A DNA stretch of 64,000 nt, from assembly GCA_964019655.1 (NCBI GenBank), contig CAXHTR010000008.1:682001-746000 (forward strand). Reading direction: 5' to 3'. This DNA is from Perkinsela sp. pyNocScin1 (lineage: Eukaryota > Euglenozoa > Kinetoplastea > Prokinetoplastida > Perkinselidae). The position numbers were made by a program, and so were the translations under genes. Of this stretch, positions 17,401-25,605 are shown piece after piece. Positions within the stretch are counted from its first letter, which is position 1. Each line of letters opens with the position of its first letter. The notes beneath the pieces are model-generated. The model saw only the letters and a program-made list of their open reading frames with translations, did no database searches and had not been told where the DNA came from.

Positions 17401-19248
17401 CTCGAAGGCCAGAAGTACCCCGGAGACTGGAAATGCGCAAAGTGCGAGACGCTCAACTTCTTCTTTATGCCCAAGACCTGCCGAAAGTGCGAAGCACCAC
17501 AGGACCTGCACTCTGTGGTCGAGCCGCTCGCGCACGGGAGGGAGGGCGACTGGATGTGTGCCACGTGCTCAAAGCTGAATTTCTGCCGTGACAGTAAGTG
17601 CGTCATATGCGCATCGCCCAAAGACGACCAGTGCCCGTGCGTCAAGGGCGTCAGAAGGCTCAGACCGGTCGAGTTCACAAAGCGGCGCCCAAGCAACTGG
17701 ATTTGCTCTTGCGAATGGGTCAACCGCCGCAAAGACACATCGTGTGCGTCCTGCAAGCGCCCCAGGGACGATAAGTGCGAAGTTGTTCCGGCCCGGTCAT
17801 GGGCGGAGAGCACCTTTGGCGACTGGCGGTGCGCTGGGTGCGACAAGATGAACCTCGCCGACACACCTGTGTGCGTGTGGTGCGACGCGGCGCGAACGAA
17901 GGACTGCCAGGTCGTTGAGGTCGAGCTTTTTCACGGCGACTGGGCATGCCCAAAGTGCAAAACAATGAATCTGCGCCATCTTGACAACTGTGTCAAGTGC
18001 GACTACGCGAGAAAGGCGTCTGACAAGCCGGCCATGACGATGGGCGCGGTCGTCGGCGACTGGATTTGTGCCTCCTGCCGCTGCGCAAACATGCGGAAGC
18101 GCAAGCTTTGCTTTGGGTGCCAGGCCCCACGGGACACTTCGAGCCTCCACCATACCGCGTGGATTGTCGGTGACTGGCAGTGCCGCGAGTGCAAGGAAAT
18201 GAACTTTGCCAGCCGTGAGGCGTGCTTCCAATGCAAAAAGAAGCGCCCAGAAGACTATGACGTCGTGAATGGCCCGAAGGGCATCACCACCCGCTCGAGG
18301 TCGCTGCTGCCCGGAAATTGGTTCTGCAAGTCGTGCAAGGTCGTCAATTTCAGGCGACAGGACAATTGCATCGCGTGCCTCCAGGCCCGCGACGAGGAGT
18401 GCCAGGTCATCCCGCCGTACAAGTGGGAGGATTGCTTCTACGGCGACTGGAAGTGCGTCGGCTGCGACCGCATGAACTCCAAGCAGTCCGCTGCGTGCAT
18501 CTACTGCGAGCGCGTGGTCGACGACAAGTGCCAGCGCGTCGAGTTCAAAGTCCTCGAGGGCGACTGGAAGTGCGCGGTCTGCTGGTACATCAATTTCCGA
18601 AACCGGCAGTCGTGCAAGAAATGTCACGTTGCAAAGTCCGACCGCTCGAAGTCAGTGGCGTCGGATGTCTCCAGAGCCGAGTGGATCTGCCGCAGCTGCC
18701 TCTCGCTGAACGCTGCGCGACGTATTGTGTGTGTAGTCTGTGAGCACAAGCGCGACAATGAGTGCAAAGTGGCGGGCCACCCGGCAAGCATGTGGAAGTG
18801 CGTTTCGTGCAACCGCACCAACTTCCGCAACCACCCCTACTGCCCTTCGTGCGACATTCGGCACAACTCGGCGTTCTTTGCGACATGGAAGTGCACTGAG
18901 TGCCTGACGATGAACGGGACTCAACAGCTTGTATGCGCTTCGTGCCCTGCCAAGCGCCCAGAGTCCGCCGCAGAAGCCCACACGCGGCAAAATTGGAAAT
19001 GTGAGAAATGCAATGAACTCAACTTCAATTACCGCAACAAATGCGAGAAGTGTTTGCACAGCAGAGCTCCGGTTTCGACTGAAAAGGGCGACGCCAAAGA
19101 GAAAAAGCAGTTTGTTTGTGTCGAGTGCGGTGCATTTAACTATTCTTGGCGCACTGGCTGCTATGTGTGTCACCTTCCTCGGGAAGGAGAAGCCAGTGAC
19201 CCCTCGACAGAGCAGAATGCTGAGAATGAAGATGCGGTTGCTTCATAG
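14401..19248 (+). CDS. Giant protein of 34 tandem RanBP2-type zinc fingers with RG-rich N-terminus
   Basis: 1615 residues from the first ATG (14401). The N-terminus (MLTNMLLRFQRYAYARG) is basic and acid-free, suggesting mitochondrial import. Then follow a Tyr/Gly/Gln-rich segment with YDARPQFDDYGGYQGG and QYNEFGE, an arginine-glycine tract encoded at 14782-14880, and an array from about residue 165 to the end. By hand I count 34 units of the form G-D-W-x-C-x2-C-x3-N-x6-C-x2-C with a mean period near 42 residues; linkers often end in D-E/D-x-C. Finger 22 (WICSCEWVN) has lost one residue between the first cysteines. RanBP2-type fingers of this kind (ZRANB2) bind single-stranded GGU-like RNA through the Trp, Asn and Arg side chains, many of which are kept. 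An RNA-binding scaffold in the mitochondrion is inferred. The next gene is a shorter paralogue. Confidence 0.9.
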   Translation: MLTNMLLRFQRYAYARGEGHRKGPCMLTPKRCISAVSGSCKRFFAGGSIVPWRSTMAYAVTRFYHGGYTEYGSQEGAEQGQYPPADMQYNQGYGNEYDARPQFDDYGGYQGGGGRGYAPQYNEFGEMGGGRGGRGRGRGRGRGRGRGRGGRGRGRRGGGRMIDPRPGDWLCQNCELVNFCKNTECRQCFSPVTDQSPRWCHEDGSPWQPRPERGALPGDWSCLQCQFQNWMSRDACMRCAAPWTPDAPKVQPTFLGRGQFICENCKTFNYAEHLMCQRCEEPRPESAGPPIPRRPRAGDWYCADCNKLNMMRAMRCDDCGYHRDDKCSVFEPKQPEGYNGDWICSQCETLNFRRRELCMKCNFKVDDTCKVISGLKQPCDWLCASCKFINAATSEKCTHCEASLTEDCVFLVKKPRIFLYGDWKCKGCSAMNYKTSEACSSCQAAKTEDCETVGLRPGQYLCPDCQTVNFSERLDCFKCHAPRPSDVPAPIMRTRGGDWKCQKCEKVNSRDHPNCKRCYAEKEAGSEISPLLPLPRRPGDWICPDCDIHNFKARETCIKCFRKVDETCKRVEKDPAAASSNFQPRYGDWICAGCSVINYATRHTCFGCAREKDDSCQVVSAGNTKCHPAPLGAADMPGDWICGTCQFTNRRKRTHCLSCTLPRPDDAQVIKRQFDRHALGGDWECASCKAVNFKVSQACTECSEPMSDKCRVKPFGEPRVPFEWAFHNDWECEACLETNSERRKVCIRCNAERQEGARVSTSTRIHRPRSLSKDNGESGDWICERCDLVNFSSRTACLKCEAPKSEKSIVIYPTDLKNARPGDWQCSACQRINLRFNNECHECQKTRDATCKRREYNFSTLFQLGDWSCAHCKALNFNESKACAQCKKGRDENAKPFYGEARQFRSIRAEESATEGATKPALTWVNCGYGDWRCVACDAINALNSATCDSCKAEKTEECQIAEVHVLSGDWRCGGCKYINYRSAKSCASCKAERSDIANELEGQKYPGDWKCAKCETLNFFFMPKTCRKCEAPQDLHSVVEPLAHGREGDWMCATCSKLNFCRDSKCVICASPKDDQCPCVKGVRRLRPVEFTKRRPSNWICSCEWVNRRKDTSCASCKRPRDDKCEVVPARSWAESTFGDWRCAGCDKMNLADTPVCVWCDAARTKDCQVVEVELFHGDWACPKCKTMNLRHLDNCVKCDYARKASDKPAMTMGAVVGDWICASCRCANMRKRKLCFGCQAPRDTSSLHHTAWIVGDWQCRECKEMNFASREACFQCKKKRPEDYDVVNGPKGITTRSRSLLPGNWFCKSCKVVNFRRQDNCIACLQARDEECQVIPPYKWEDCFYGDWKCVGCDRMNSKQSAACIYCERVVDDKCQRVEFKVLEGDWKCAVCWYINFRNRQSCKKCHVAKSDRSKSVASDVSRAEWICRSCLSLNAARRIVCVVCEHKRDNECKVAGHPASMWKCVSCNRTNFRNHPYCPSCDIRHNSAFFATWKCTECLTMNGTQQLVCASCPAKRPESAAEAHTRQNWKCEKCNELNFNYRNKCEKCLHSRAPVSTEKGDAKEKKQFVCVECGAFNYSWRTGCYVCHLPREGEASDPSTEQNAENEDAVAS
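14782..14880 (+). repeat. Low-complexity RG-encoding tract
   Basis: About 100 bases of GC-rich sequence encode an uninterrupted series of Gly-Arg pairs between the N-terminal region and the first zinc finger. RGG/RG tracts bind RNA and are often arginine-methylated. Confidence 0.85.
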
Positions 19249-19436
19249 CGCATATGATTGAACCAGCTGGAAAAGACTCTTAATCCTAGCAAGTCTGCGC
19301 GCTTATTGGCGCAAAACGTATGTGGCACATCATTTTCAATAATGATTGTAACCAGAATGTTTTTCATTGCAGAAAAAGAATAGCAAATAAATTTATCTTC
19401 ATAATCTTCTGTACAGTTTGAATGCATGACTGACTA

Positions 19437-21029
19437 ATGCTGTCTCAGCGAGTTCTGTATAGGCTTTCGCGAGGAACTCTCTATGGGTCGTGCCTACAGT
19501 CCTACCATAACCCGGCGTACGCTGAAATGATTAACGGTCAATATGAGTGCGAAGCGTCACATAACTACACACCCTCGCACGAAGACTATGATGCTCGACC
19601 GCACCCAGGGCATGGAAGGGCGCGATCCCAACCGCAGTATAACGAATTCGGCGAGCTGGTGCACGACGATGCCTTCGGATCATCGCGCGGCCGTGCCTAC
19701 CGCGGCGGATATCGTGGCCGAGGGAGGGGAAAGAAGGTCGGATGGGGGCGGGGACAGATCAGGCAGCGGACCAAGAACTATCTCCCGCACACTGACCCGA
19801 AACCCGGCGATTGGCTTTGCCCGCAATGCAACTGCGCAAACTTCCGACACCGAGAGCAGTGTGTCAACTGCTGGCTGCCTTGCGAAGAAAGCTTTCCGCG
19901 CTGGTCACACAAAGATGGAACGCCATATGTGCCTGTGCCAGATTTTCAGCCACGGCCTGGTGATTGGAGGTGCGGCAGCTGCAGTAAGTGGAACTTTAAG
20001 GATAAAATAGGCTGCTTCCACTGCAACGCCTACTACACAACTACGTGTGAGAGCGTTCCGCTCCCAGAACCGAAAGCTGGCGAGTTCTACTGCAGTGAAT
20101 GTAACACGCTCAACTTTGCAATGCGCTTGAAATGCATTCGATGCGATTCCGATCGGCCACTGTCCGCTGGGCCAGCCCGTGGCCAGGAGCGCGGCAACTG
20201 GGTCTGCCAGCATTGTTCGAATAAGAATATCTGTAGCCATACGGCATGCGCACGCTGCAACCACAAAATTACTGAACGTGCCGAAATCAAACGTGGCTGC
20301 TCGTCTGTGGTCGAGAGTGGCGATTGGCTGTGCCCCTGTGGGCTGTGCAATATACGCGAGCACAGCGCTTGCATCCGGTGTAAGAAGGAGTACATCGAAG
20401 AGTACCGAATGGTTGCACCAGAAGAAGCTTTTGAAGCGGTGCCAGGGGACTGGATCTGCGCAAAGTGTCACATCGCCAACTACAGACACGACAAATCGTG
20501 CTTCATGTGTTCAGTTCCCCGATCTTGGGAGTGTAAAGAGATCGCATACGATGCAAATCTTCCTCTCTCAAGCACAGATGGCGTACCCTTCGACTGGCGG
20601 TGTGGGTCATGTGAAATTCCTGTACTTGCCCACTGCGAGCGATGCCCAAGATGCCCAAACTCGCAGAAAACAAAAGATAACGAAATTCTGCCGACTGCGT
20701 GGAGCGATGCGCAGGTGGGGGACTGGCGGTGCGATCAGTGTGGCTGTGTGACAAATAGCTATAGAATTTGGTGCTATCGATGTGGTACACCCCGGAATCC
20801 ACAAGCAGAGACATTCTCATCCACTGCGCGAAGATTCCACTTTGTATGCCGGAAATGCGATGGCTTGAACTTGAGTTTTCGGCCCTACTGCTATACTTGT
20901 GGCGCTGTGCGCAACATAGGTGAGCCTCCGAAATCCCCAAAGCAGTGGGCATGCAATGCGTGCCACGCGCTCAATCTATCGTGGCTCACGAGCTGCTTTT
21001 TCTGTCATGCGGCAAAATGCGATGTGTAA
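19437..21029 (+). CDS. Ten-finger RanBP2-type zinc-finger protein, paralogue of the upstream gene
   Basis: 530 residues. The N-terminus MLSQRVLYRLSRGTLYG is basic and probably a mitochondrial signal. It shares with the upstream giant gene the order YDARP, QPQYNEFGE, a short RG tract, PGDWLCxxC, then a FPRW/SPRW-x-H-x-DG linker between fingers 1 and 2, so the two arose by tandem duplication. I count 10 fingers. Finger 5 reads WLCPCGLCN, with one residue lost between the first cysteines as in finger 22 of the neighbour. Finger 7 is irregular (FDWRCGSCEIPVLAHCERC). The start follows an acceptor AG (19415-19416) and a 4-codon upstream frame at 19422. Probable mitochondrial RNA-binding protein. 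Confidence 0.88.
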   Translation: MLSQRVLYRLSRGTLYGSCLQSYHNPAYAEMINGQYECEASHNYTPSHEDYDARPHPGHGRARSQPQYNEFGELVHDDAFGSSRGRAYRGGYRGRGRGKKVGWGRGQIRQRTKNYLPHTDPKPGDWLCPQCNCANFRHREQCVNCWLPCEESFPRWSHKDGTPYVPVPDFQPRPGDWRCGSCSKWNFKDKIGCFHCNAYYTTTCESVPLPEPKAGEFYCSECNTLNFAMRLKCIRCDSDRPLSAGPARGQERGNWVCQHCSNKNICSHTACARCNHKITERAEIKRGCSSVVESGDWLCPCGLCNIREHSACIRCKKEYIEEYRMVAPEEAFEAVPGDWICAKCHIANYRHDKSCFMCSVPRSWECKEIAYDANLPLSSTDGVPFDWRCGSCEIPVLAHCERCPRCPNSQKTKDNEILPTAWSDAQVGDWRCDQCGCVTNSYRIWCYRCGTPRNPQAETFSSTARRFHFVCRKCDGLNLSFRPYCYTCGAVRNIGEPPKSPKQWACNACHALNLSWLTSCFFCHAAKCDV

Positions 21030-21109
21030 ATAAGAGTAACTATGATCTCGTTCTGAGGGCTAATATACTGTTGTCTTTTCTCCTCTTTTCTAAATGCGTG
21101 CTATCCACA

Positions 21110-22834
21110 ATGATCGGAGAATCGAAAATCCAAGTGCTGAAAGCTTCGACGACTGAAATCATGCTCCTCATGCACCAGTATCCAGATATCGCATCGATAG
21201 TTGTCGGGTTATTGGCTGCGTGGGTTGAATGCTATAGCAGGAATCATAGAAATGCTTCATCAGTGGCAAAAGTTTACTTTTTCCATGACAGGCGTGAATT
21301 TCGCGTAGCATTTCAAGAGCAGGTTTACAGCTATGATACTAGAAACGCTATTCAACGTATATGCCAATCTATATCGAAACTTTGCCATAGCGTGGAAGTA
21401 TGCACAAGCGCTGCGTCTCAAAAATCCGTGGCTACCTTTGGGCGTACACATTATGCGCACGGCTCGATGCTTAGCCAGTCGACGCAAGAAAGAAGAGAAT
21501 GTGACGATCAGTGCGTAGTGCTAGTTCGAAAAGCGTTTTATCGTGTACCAGTTCGCTACACTGCCTCACTCGAAGAGGGTGACACCGTTGTGTCTCGAGT
21601 GGCAGCTGCGGTGGCACTCAGCTTTGCAAACAATGCCAACGTGGAGCTACATGTGCTGATGCAGCGGCGAAACAACCTCTGGCTACCAGTACTGCAACGT
21701 GAGCGATCGAGAACTATTTCTGAAGGGCTTGAGCGTGCCCTCGGGATACCTGCTGCAGACTGGATCATATTCCAATCAAAAATGGAAATATTCAAGGTTT
21801 TGATAGAGACTCAGCTGGCAGTGAGTATCAGCAGAAGCACTGAAAGGCGACGGAACCGTATTCAAGTAATTATTAAGAAGCAACGCCTGCTCCCACCAGA
21901 CAGCCTCGCGATGGCTCGCATTCGTACGAAGCTCCCAGATATTTTGCGCACCAAGAATAGGACTGATTTATATCACTGCGTGTCCTGGGCAGCTTACGTG
22001 CACACAAGTCATGCAGAGAGGCACAGTCAACAGCAGCCCTCGCTTGAAGACGATGACCATGCTATTTCACTCGCGATACTCAATACATTTCAAAGGCACA
22101 TAAAGCAAATTCTTCGGATATTCTTCAGTGGCTCGAAGCAGAATCAAAGGGTTGAAGCCCATAAGGAGCCACGAGAAGCGTCTATTATACCGCAGCGATC
22201 GCTTGTCTTTGCGAATAGACACCCCCAGAGTGTTTACCATAGCCTAACAGCTGACACTGTCGTCATTGGCCAGTTCGACAATGCGGCCATACTTTGCTTT
22301 GACAGCTCGAGCCAGTGCCTGTTTGCCCTAGACCAGCATGCAGCCGCAGAGCGCATCCGCTATGAGCGCTTCCAGCGCGAATTCCAGAGCATCTTCACTG
22401 TAAAAAGGCTCGACACTCCGGAAATAATTAGTAATATACCGCTTGCTCTCTTACATAATTTTCATAAAACAAGACAATACCTTGCCAAATGGGGCTTTGA
22501 AGCGACACAAAGTGATGAAACTTCACTGAGTGTCATGACCGTCCCATACTTTGCGTTTCTAGATGAGCCAAAAGAACACATCATGTACTTCCAGTCACAA
22601 GACATATGTAGTCTCCTGGAAGAGCTACATGGCACACACCTCTGTGAATCAGACCACATGCCGCGCATTTTTGATGCGAAGCTTGTGCTCAGGAGCTGTC
22701 GAGGTGCGCTAATGTTCGGTCAGCAACGCGCATGGGTCCAGTGTCAATCAATTTTAGCTGATCTATCCAAGACAGTGCATCCGAATGCTTGCTCGCACGG
22801 TAGGAAAAGCATGATCAAACTTTTGCATGTTTAA
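21110..22834 (+). CDS. MLH3: MutL homologue, MLH3-like, with degenerate ATPase domain
   Basis: The C-terminal part is a clear MutL endonuclease domain: DQHAAAERIRYE is the metal-binding DQHA-x2-E-x4-E motif, followed by LRSCRGALMFGQ and CSHGRKSM near the end. In the middle, FYRVPVRY matches the segment closing the GHKL ATPase half of MLH3 (FYQLPVR). The ATPase motifs themselves, however, are not there: no E-x2-x-N, no D-x-G-x-G and no GFRGEAL. 574 residues from the ATG at 21110. The first AG after the strongest pyrimidine tract (21078-21092) lies just inside the frame at 21117, so translation may begin further on. MLH3 with MLH1 acts in mismatch repair and meiotic crossing-over. PMS-type MutL is an alternative. 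Confidence 0.75.
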   Translation: MIGESKIQVLKASTTEIMLLMHQYPDIASIVVGLLAAWVECYSRNHRNASSVAKVYFFHDRREFRVAFQEQVYSYDTRNAIQRICQSISKLCHSVEVCTSAASQKSVATFGRTHYAHGSMLSQSTQERRECDDQCVVLVRKAFYRVPVRYTASLEEGDTVVSRVAAAVALSFANNANVELHVLMQRRNNLWLPVLQRERSRTISEGLERALGIPAADWIIFQSKMEIFKVLIETQLAVSISRSTERRRNRIQVIIKKQRLLPPDSLAMARIRTKLPDILRTKNRTDLYHCVSWAAYVHTSHAERHSQQQPSLEDDDHAISLAILNTFQRHIKQILRIFFSGSKQNQRVEAHKEPREASIIPQRSLVFANRHPQSVYHSLTADTVVIGQFDNAAILCFDSSSQCLFALDQHAAAERIRYERFQREFQSIFTVKRLDTPEIISNIPLALLHNFHKTRQYLAKWGFEATQSDETSLSVMTVPYFAFLDEPKEHIMYFQSQDICSLLEELHGTHLCESDHMPRIFDAKLVLRSCRGALMFGQQRAWVQCQSILADLSKTVHPNACSHGRKSMIKLLHV

Positions 22835-22920
22835 ATGTAGTTGCCCAAATGTAAACAATGTGATGGTGCATTACTGTTAAGAGGCTTTTCTTTTGCATTC
22901 TTCTCTATTCATACAGTTCC

Positions 22921-23379
22921 ATGGATGCATCGCTCGAGAGCCGCTTCGATCGATTCTGGAATGAGTGGGAGGTGCAAAAGCAGAAGATGGTAGCAGAGGT
23001 ACAGTCAAGCGTTATCGAGCCCATCGTCGCTCAAATCATGAGCATTGAGGAGCAAATGGTGGTCGAAGAGGAGGAAAAGGGCAAAAAAATGGCCGCTGAC
23101 ATCAAAATTATCCAAGCGATGCTCAATGAACTGGAACAAAGCTTCTCAAAATGGCAAAGTGACATTACAGCACTCACAGAAGAAATTCAAAAAGGAAGTG
23201 CAGAAATAAGTGCCCTTGGACAGAAGACCTCACAGATGCTCCAAAAGGGGCGTGAAGCGATCGAAAAGGAACAAAGCCAAGCTCAGGCTGAGCTGGAGGC
23301 TGAAATCGTGCGCATACTGAAAAATGCATCTGATTCAATCACTGCTATCTACGAAGCAGAAGTCGCCCCGAATGCATGA
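22921..23379 (+). CDS. Small coiled-coil protein, unidentified
   Basis: 152 residues, almost entirely charged and helical with regular hydrophobic spacing, so a long coiled coil is likely (about residues 20-140). No targeting signal or known domain. A clear AG acceptor lies five bases before the start (after CATACAG). The 3' end shows a 36-bp tandem duplication that includes the stop codon. Function unknown. Confidence 0.7.
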   Translation: MDASLESRFDRFWNEWEVQKQKMVAEVQSSVIEPIVAQIMSIEEQMVVEEEEKGKKMAADIKIIQAMLNELEQSFSKWQSDITALTEEIQKGSAEISALGQKTSQMLQKGREAIEKEQSQAQAELEAEIVRILKNASDSITAIYEAEVAPNA

Positions 23380-23440
23380 GTTTACGCCACTGTGTATGTG
23401 GAACGCCACGCATGAGTGTACGCCACTGTATGTATGAAAC
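23374..23440. repeat. Tandem duplication (36-bp period) across the stop codon
   Basis: The 31-base segment from GCATGAGTTTACGCCACTGT onward recurs 36 bases later with about four differences (23374-23404 and 23410-23440). Each copy contains an in-frame TGA, so the protein end is unchanged and the second copy lies in the 3' UTR. Confidence 0.8.
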
Positions 23441-23541
23441 TCCTACAAAGTTTTCGTTTTCAATGCTTTTGTAGTATTTGCCCTTCTATTTGATTCAACT
23501 ACATATCTTCATAGATTCACCCAGATACCTCTACCACGAGC

Positions 23542-24183
23542 ATGTCAAAACAAGAATGTTCCAAGTCAGATATCCAGCTCAGTCACTCGTACGCGCTTTG
23601 GTACTCGCCGAAGCCGACGTTTCATGATTTTGAAAAATATGGCAAGTACGAAGCCCAGGAGAAGCTCGCGAGGAATTTGAACGAGAACTTCCCGATCGAC
23701 ACGCTCAAGAAGTTTTGGGCGAACTATAATTATATCCCGAAACCGAGCACGATGCCCTTTTTCCACAAGATAAGCCTCATGCGCAAGGGCATGCGCCCGT
23801 CGTGGACGGACCCCGCGCTCCAGGAGAAGGGTGGCGTCATCGCCTTCACGATGGACAAGGAGTACGCGAGTGAGGTGATCGACTACCTCCTGATGGCGAT
23901 CATCGGCGATACGCTCGTGGTGTTCCAAAAGTCGACGCAGGAGGGCGCGGCTGAGCACAGTGTTGAAAAAAAGCCAAACGCGCTCGCTGGGTGCAGCTTC
24001 ACCCGCAGGAAAAAGCGCGATATTTCTGGTACAAAAGAGTGGTTCGATTGTCATCTGTACTTGTCCGACTGCACAGATGACTGCAGGCTCTTCCAGCAAT
24101 TCACAGAAGACTTGGAGGAGAACATCAGTGGATTCAAAATGACTGGCGACGCGAAATTCACGCACTTTGCGGAATCGAACTAG
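23542..24183 (+). CDS. eIF4E-family cap-binding protein
   Basis: 213 residues. SYALWYSPKP, FWANYNYIP, SLMRKGMRPSWTD and a GG before a beta strand correspond to the eIF4E core (WALWF, FWALYNHI, SLFKDGIEPMWED, RGG). The second cap-stacking tryptophan is kept (PSWTD), but the Glu after it, which normally contacts guanine, is replaced by Thr. No Trp is found where the first stacking tryptophan (human W56) is expected, in the stretch KYEAQEKLARNL. Kinetoplastids have several eIF4E paralogues adapted to the hypermethylated cap-4; some bind cap weakly. Likely a translation factor or a regulatory paralogue in the cytosol. Confidence 0.85.
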   Translation: MSKQECSKSDIQLSHSYALWYSPKPTFHDFEKYGKYEAQEKLARNLNENFPIDTLKKFWANYNYIPKPSTMPFFHKISLMRKGMRPSWTDPALQEKGGVIAFTMDKEYASEVIDYLLMAIIGDTLVVFQKSTQEGAAEHSVEKKPNALAGCSFTRRKKRDISGTKEWFDCHLYLSDCTDDCRLFQQFTEDLEENISGFKMTGDAKFTHFAESN

Positions 24184-24302
24184 AGAGTGACCGCGTACCC
24201 CTGGGCTTTCATTTTGATAATTGATCACGAGAAAGCGCGAAGCGTTTTATTTCAATAAAGACATTGCTCTTTTACTTTCTTGTCTTTTTAAGCAATTGTT
24301 GA

Positions 24303-25523
24303 ATGCGAAACAAAGACAAGACAAAGAAGCAGCCTCCGTCCCTCTGGCGCAAGATTGCTTTGGGCAGCCTCCCCATCGCAGGAGTAGCGATCCTTCTTTA
24401 CAGCAATGTGAACGGAGCTGTGGACGACGAGGCACATGGGGACACGATGCAGAGTATGGGCGACGCGCAGGGGCTACGATTTCCCGTAGACTCACGCGAT
24501 CACACTCAAACCATAGAGCTCCAGGGATCAAGCCAAGAGCCCGAGCCGCCAACGATCTTTGTCAGCTACGCGAGCTATCTCAACAAGGACGTTTCGCATA
24601 TGCTCGAGAACCTGTATAAGAATGCCAAATATCCGCAGAACGTTCACGTTGGACTGCTGTTGCACTCATACGGAGATGAGCCAAAGTGTGAGCCAAAGGC
24701 TTGGGCGAAGGTATGCAACGACTCCACGCAGTTTTGCCCGCGCGACAATGTCCAGGTCATCACGAACCCAAAGATTCCTTACTCCGGTCCATCAGACGCC
24801 CACCACATGACGCGAAAGCTCTACAAAAAGCAGCACTTCTATCTTATGGCCCACGACAGCACTGCATTCGTCCGCGAGTGGGACAGGATTCTGACTGAGC
24901 GATATGTCGCGGCTGTCCGAATGGCCGGGCACGACCGCATCGCCCTCTCGCACCCAGTCCCGCGGTGGCTGATGTACTCGCAGCGCGAGATGGACGAAGA
25001 CGAGACGATACTCACGTGGCGACGTGCGACCACGAACGACTTTGGGTACTTTGACGTGTACCCCGACGTGGCAAACCGCACAATCGCCCCGTTCCAGCAG
25101 TTCTATGCAACGGACGCCCTCATCTTCGCACCAGCAGCGATCGTCGAAGAAGTTCCACGCGATCCGGGGATCCAGTACTTGCTTGGGGGCGGTGATCTTC
25201 TCTATTCTGCCCGGCTGTGGACTTCCAAGTGGGATATGTACCACCCTGGTGTCTCGGTAGCGTTCTACAAGCAGGCCTATCGGGAGGCGAAGGCGTGGGC
25301 CTACGTTGACAAGACGTGGAAGGTCCTGCGCAAGGCGGCGATCAACCGGCTCCAGCGCATACTCTCGCTGAAGGAAACGAATTTTAACATTGTCGGCGAG
25401 CGGGAGCAGACCTTTGCGACCTTTATGACAGAGCGGAACCTTGATATCTTCGGCGTCGGCCAGCGCCGTGGGCTCACAGCCTATTGGCAACAGCTGCGGT
25501 CCCATCTTCTCATAGACCCCTGA
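24303..25523 (+). CDS. GT60-family GlcNAc transferase, type II membrane protein
   Basis: 406 residues. A short basic cytoplasmic end is followed by one membrane segment (about residues 16-36), then a luminal domain starting at IFVSYASYLNKD. It resembles the Skp1/mucin-type UDP-GlcNAc:polypeptide alpha-GlcNAc transferases: IFVSIASYRD-like strand, HVGLLLHSYGD, DAHHMTRKLYKKQHFYL, then MAHDSTAFVREWD, which corresponds to the metal/substrate site QIDSHxxFxxGWD. The topology suggests the Golgi and a role in starting O-glycans on surface proteins. The acceptor is unknown. Trypanosomatids have expanded sets of this family for mucins. Confidence 0.8.
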   Translation: MRNKDKTKKQPPSLWRKIALGSLPIAGVAILLYSNVNGAVDDEAHGDTMQSMGDAQGLRFPVDSRDHTQTIELQGSSQEPEPPTIFVSYASYLNKDVSHMLENLYKNAKYPQNVHVGLLLHSYGDEPKCEPKAWAKVCNDSTQFCPRDNVQVITNPKIPYSGPSDAHHMTRKLYKKQHFYLMAHDSTAFVREWDRILTERYVAAVRMAGHDRIALSHPVPRWLMYSQREMDEDETILTWRRATTNDFGYFDVYPDVANRTIAPFQQFYATDALIFAPAAIVEEVPRDPGIQYLLGGGDLLYSARLWTSKWDMYHPGVSVAFYKQAYREAKAWAYVDKTWKVLRKAAINRLQRILSLKETNFNIVGEREQTFATFMTERNLDIFGVGQRRGLTAYWQQLRSHLLIDP

Positions 25524-25605
25524 AAGCAGATATTCTGCGATTTTCTTTTGTCACGTTCCATTCAAAATTATCCACCTTTCCTCTTTCGACTTACTTTGAT
25601 TCAGT

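Noticed and set aside
17797-18627. A 276-codon minus-strand frame within the zinc-finger array
   Set aside because: Its regular pattern is only the reverse reading of the repeated finger codons.
14897-19190. Tandem repeat resembling a satellite or CRISPR-like array
   Set aside because: Period near 126 bases comes from protein repeats; the DNA units differ widely and lie in one coding frame.
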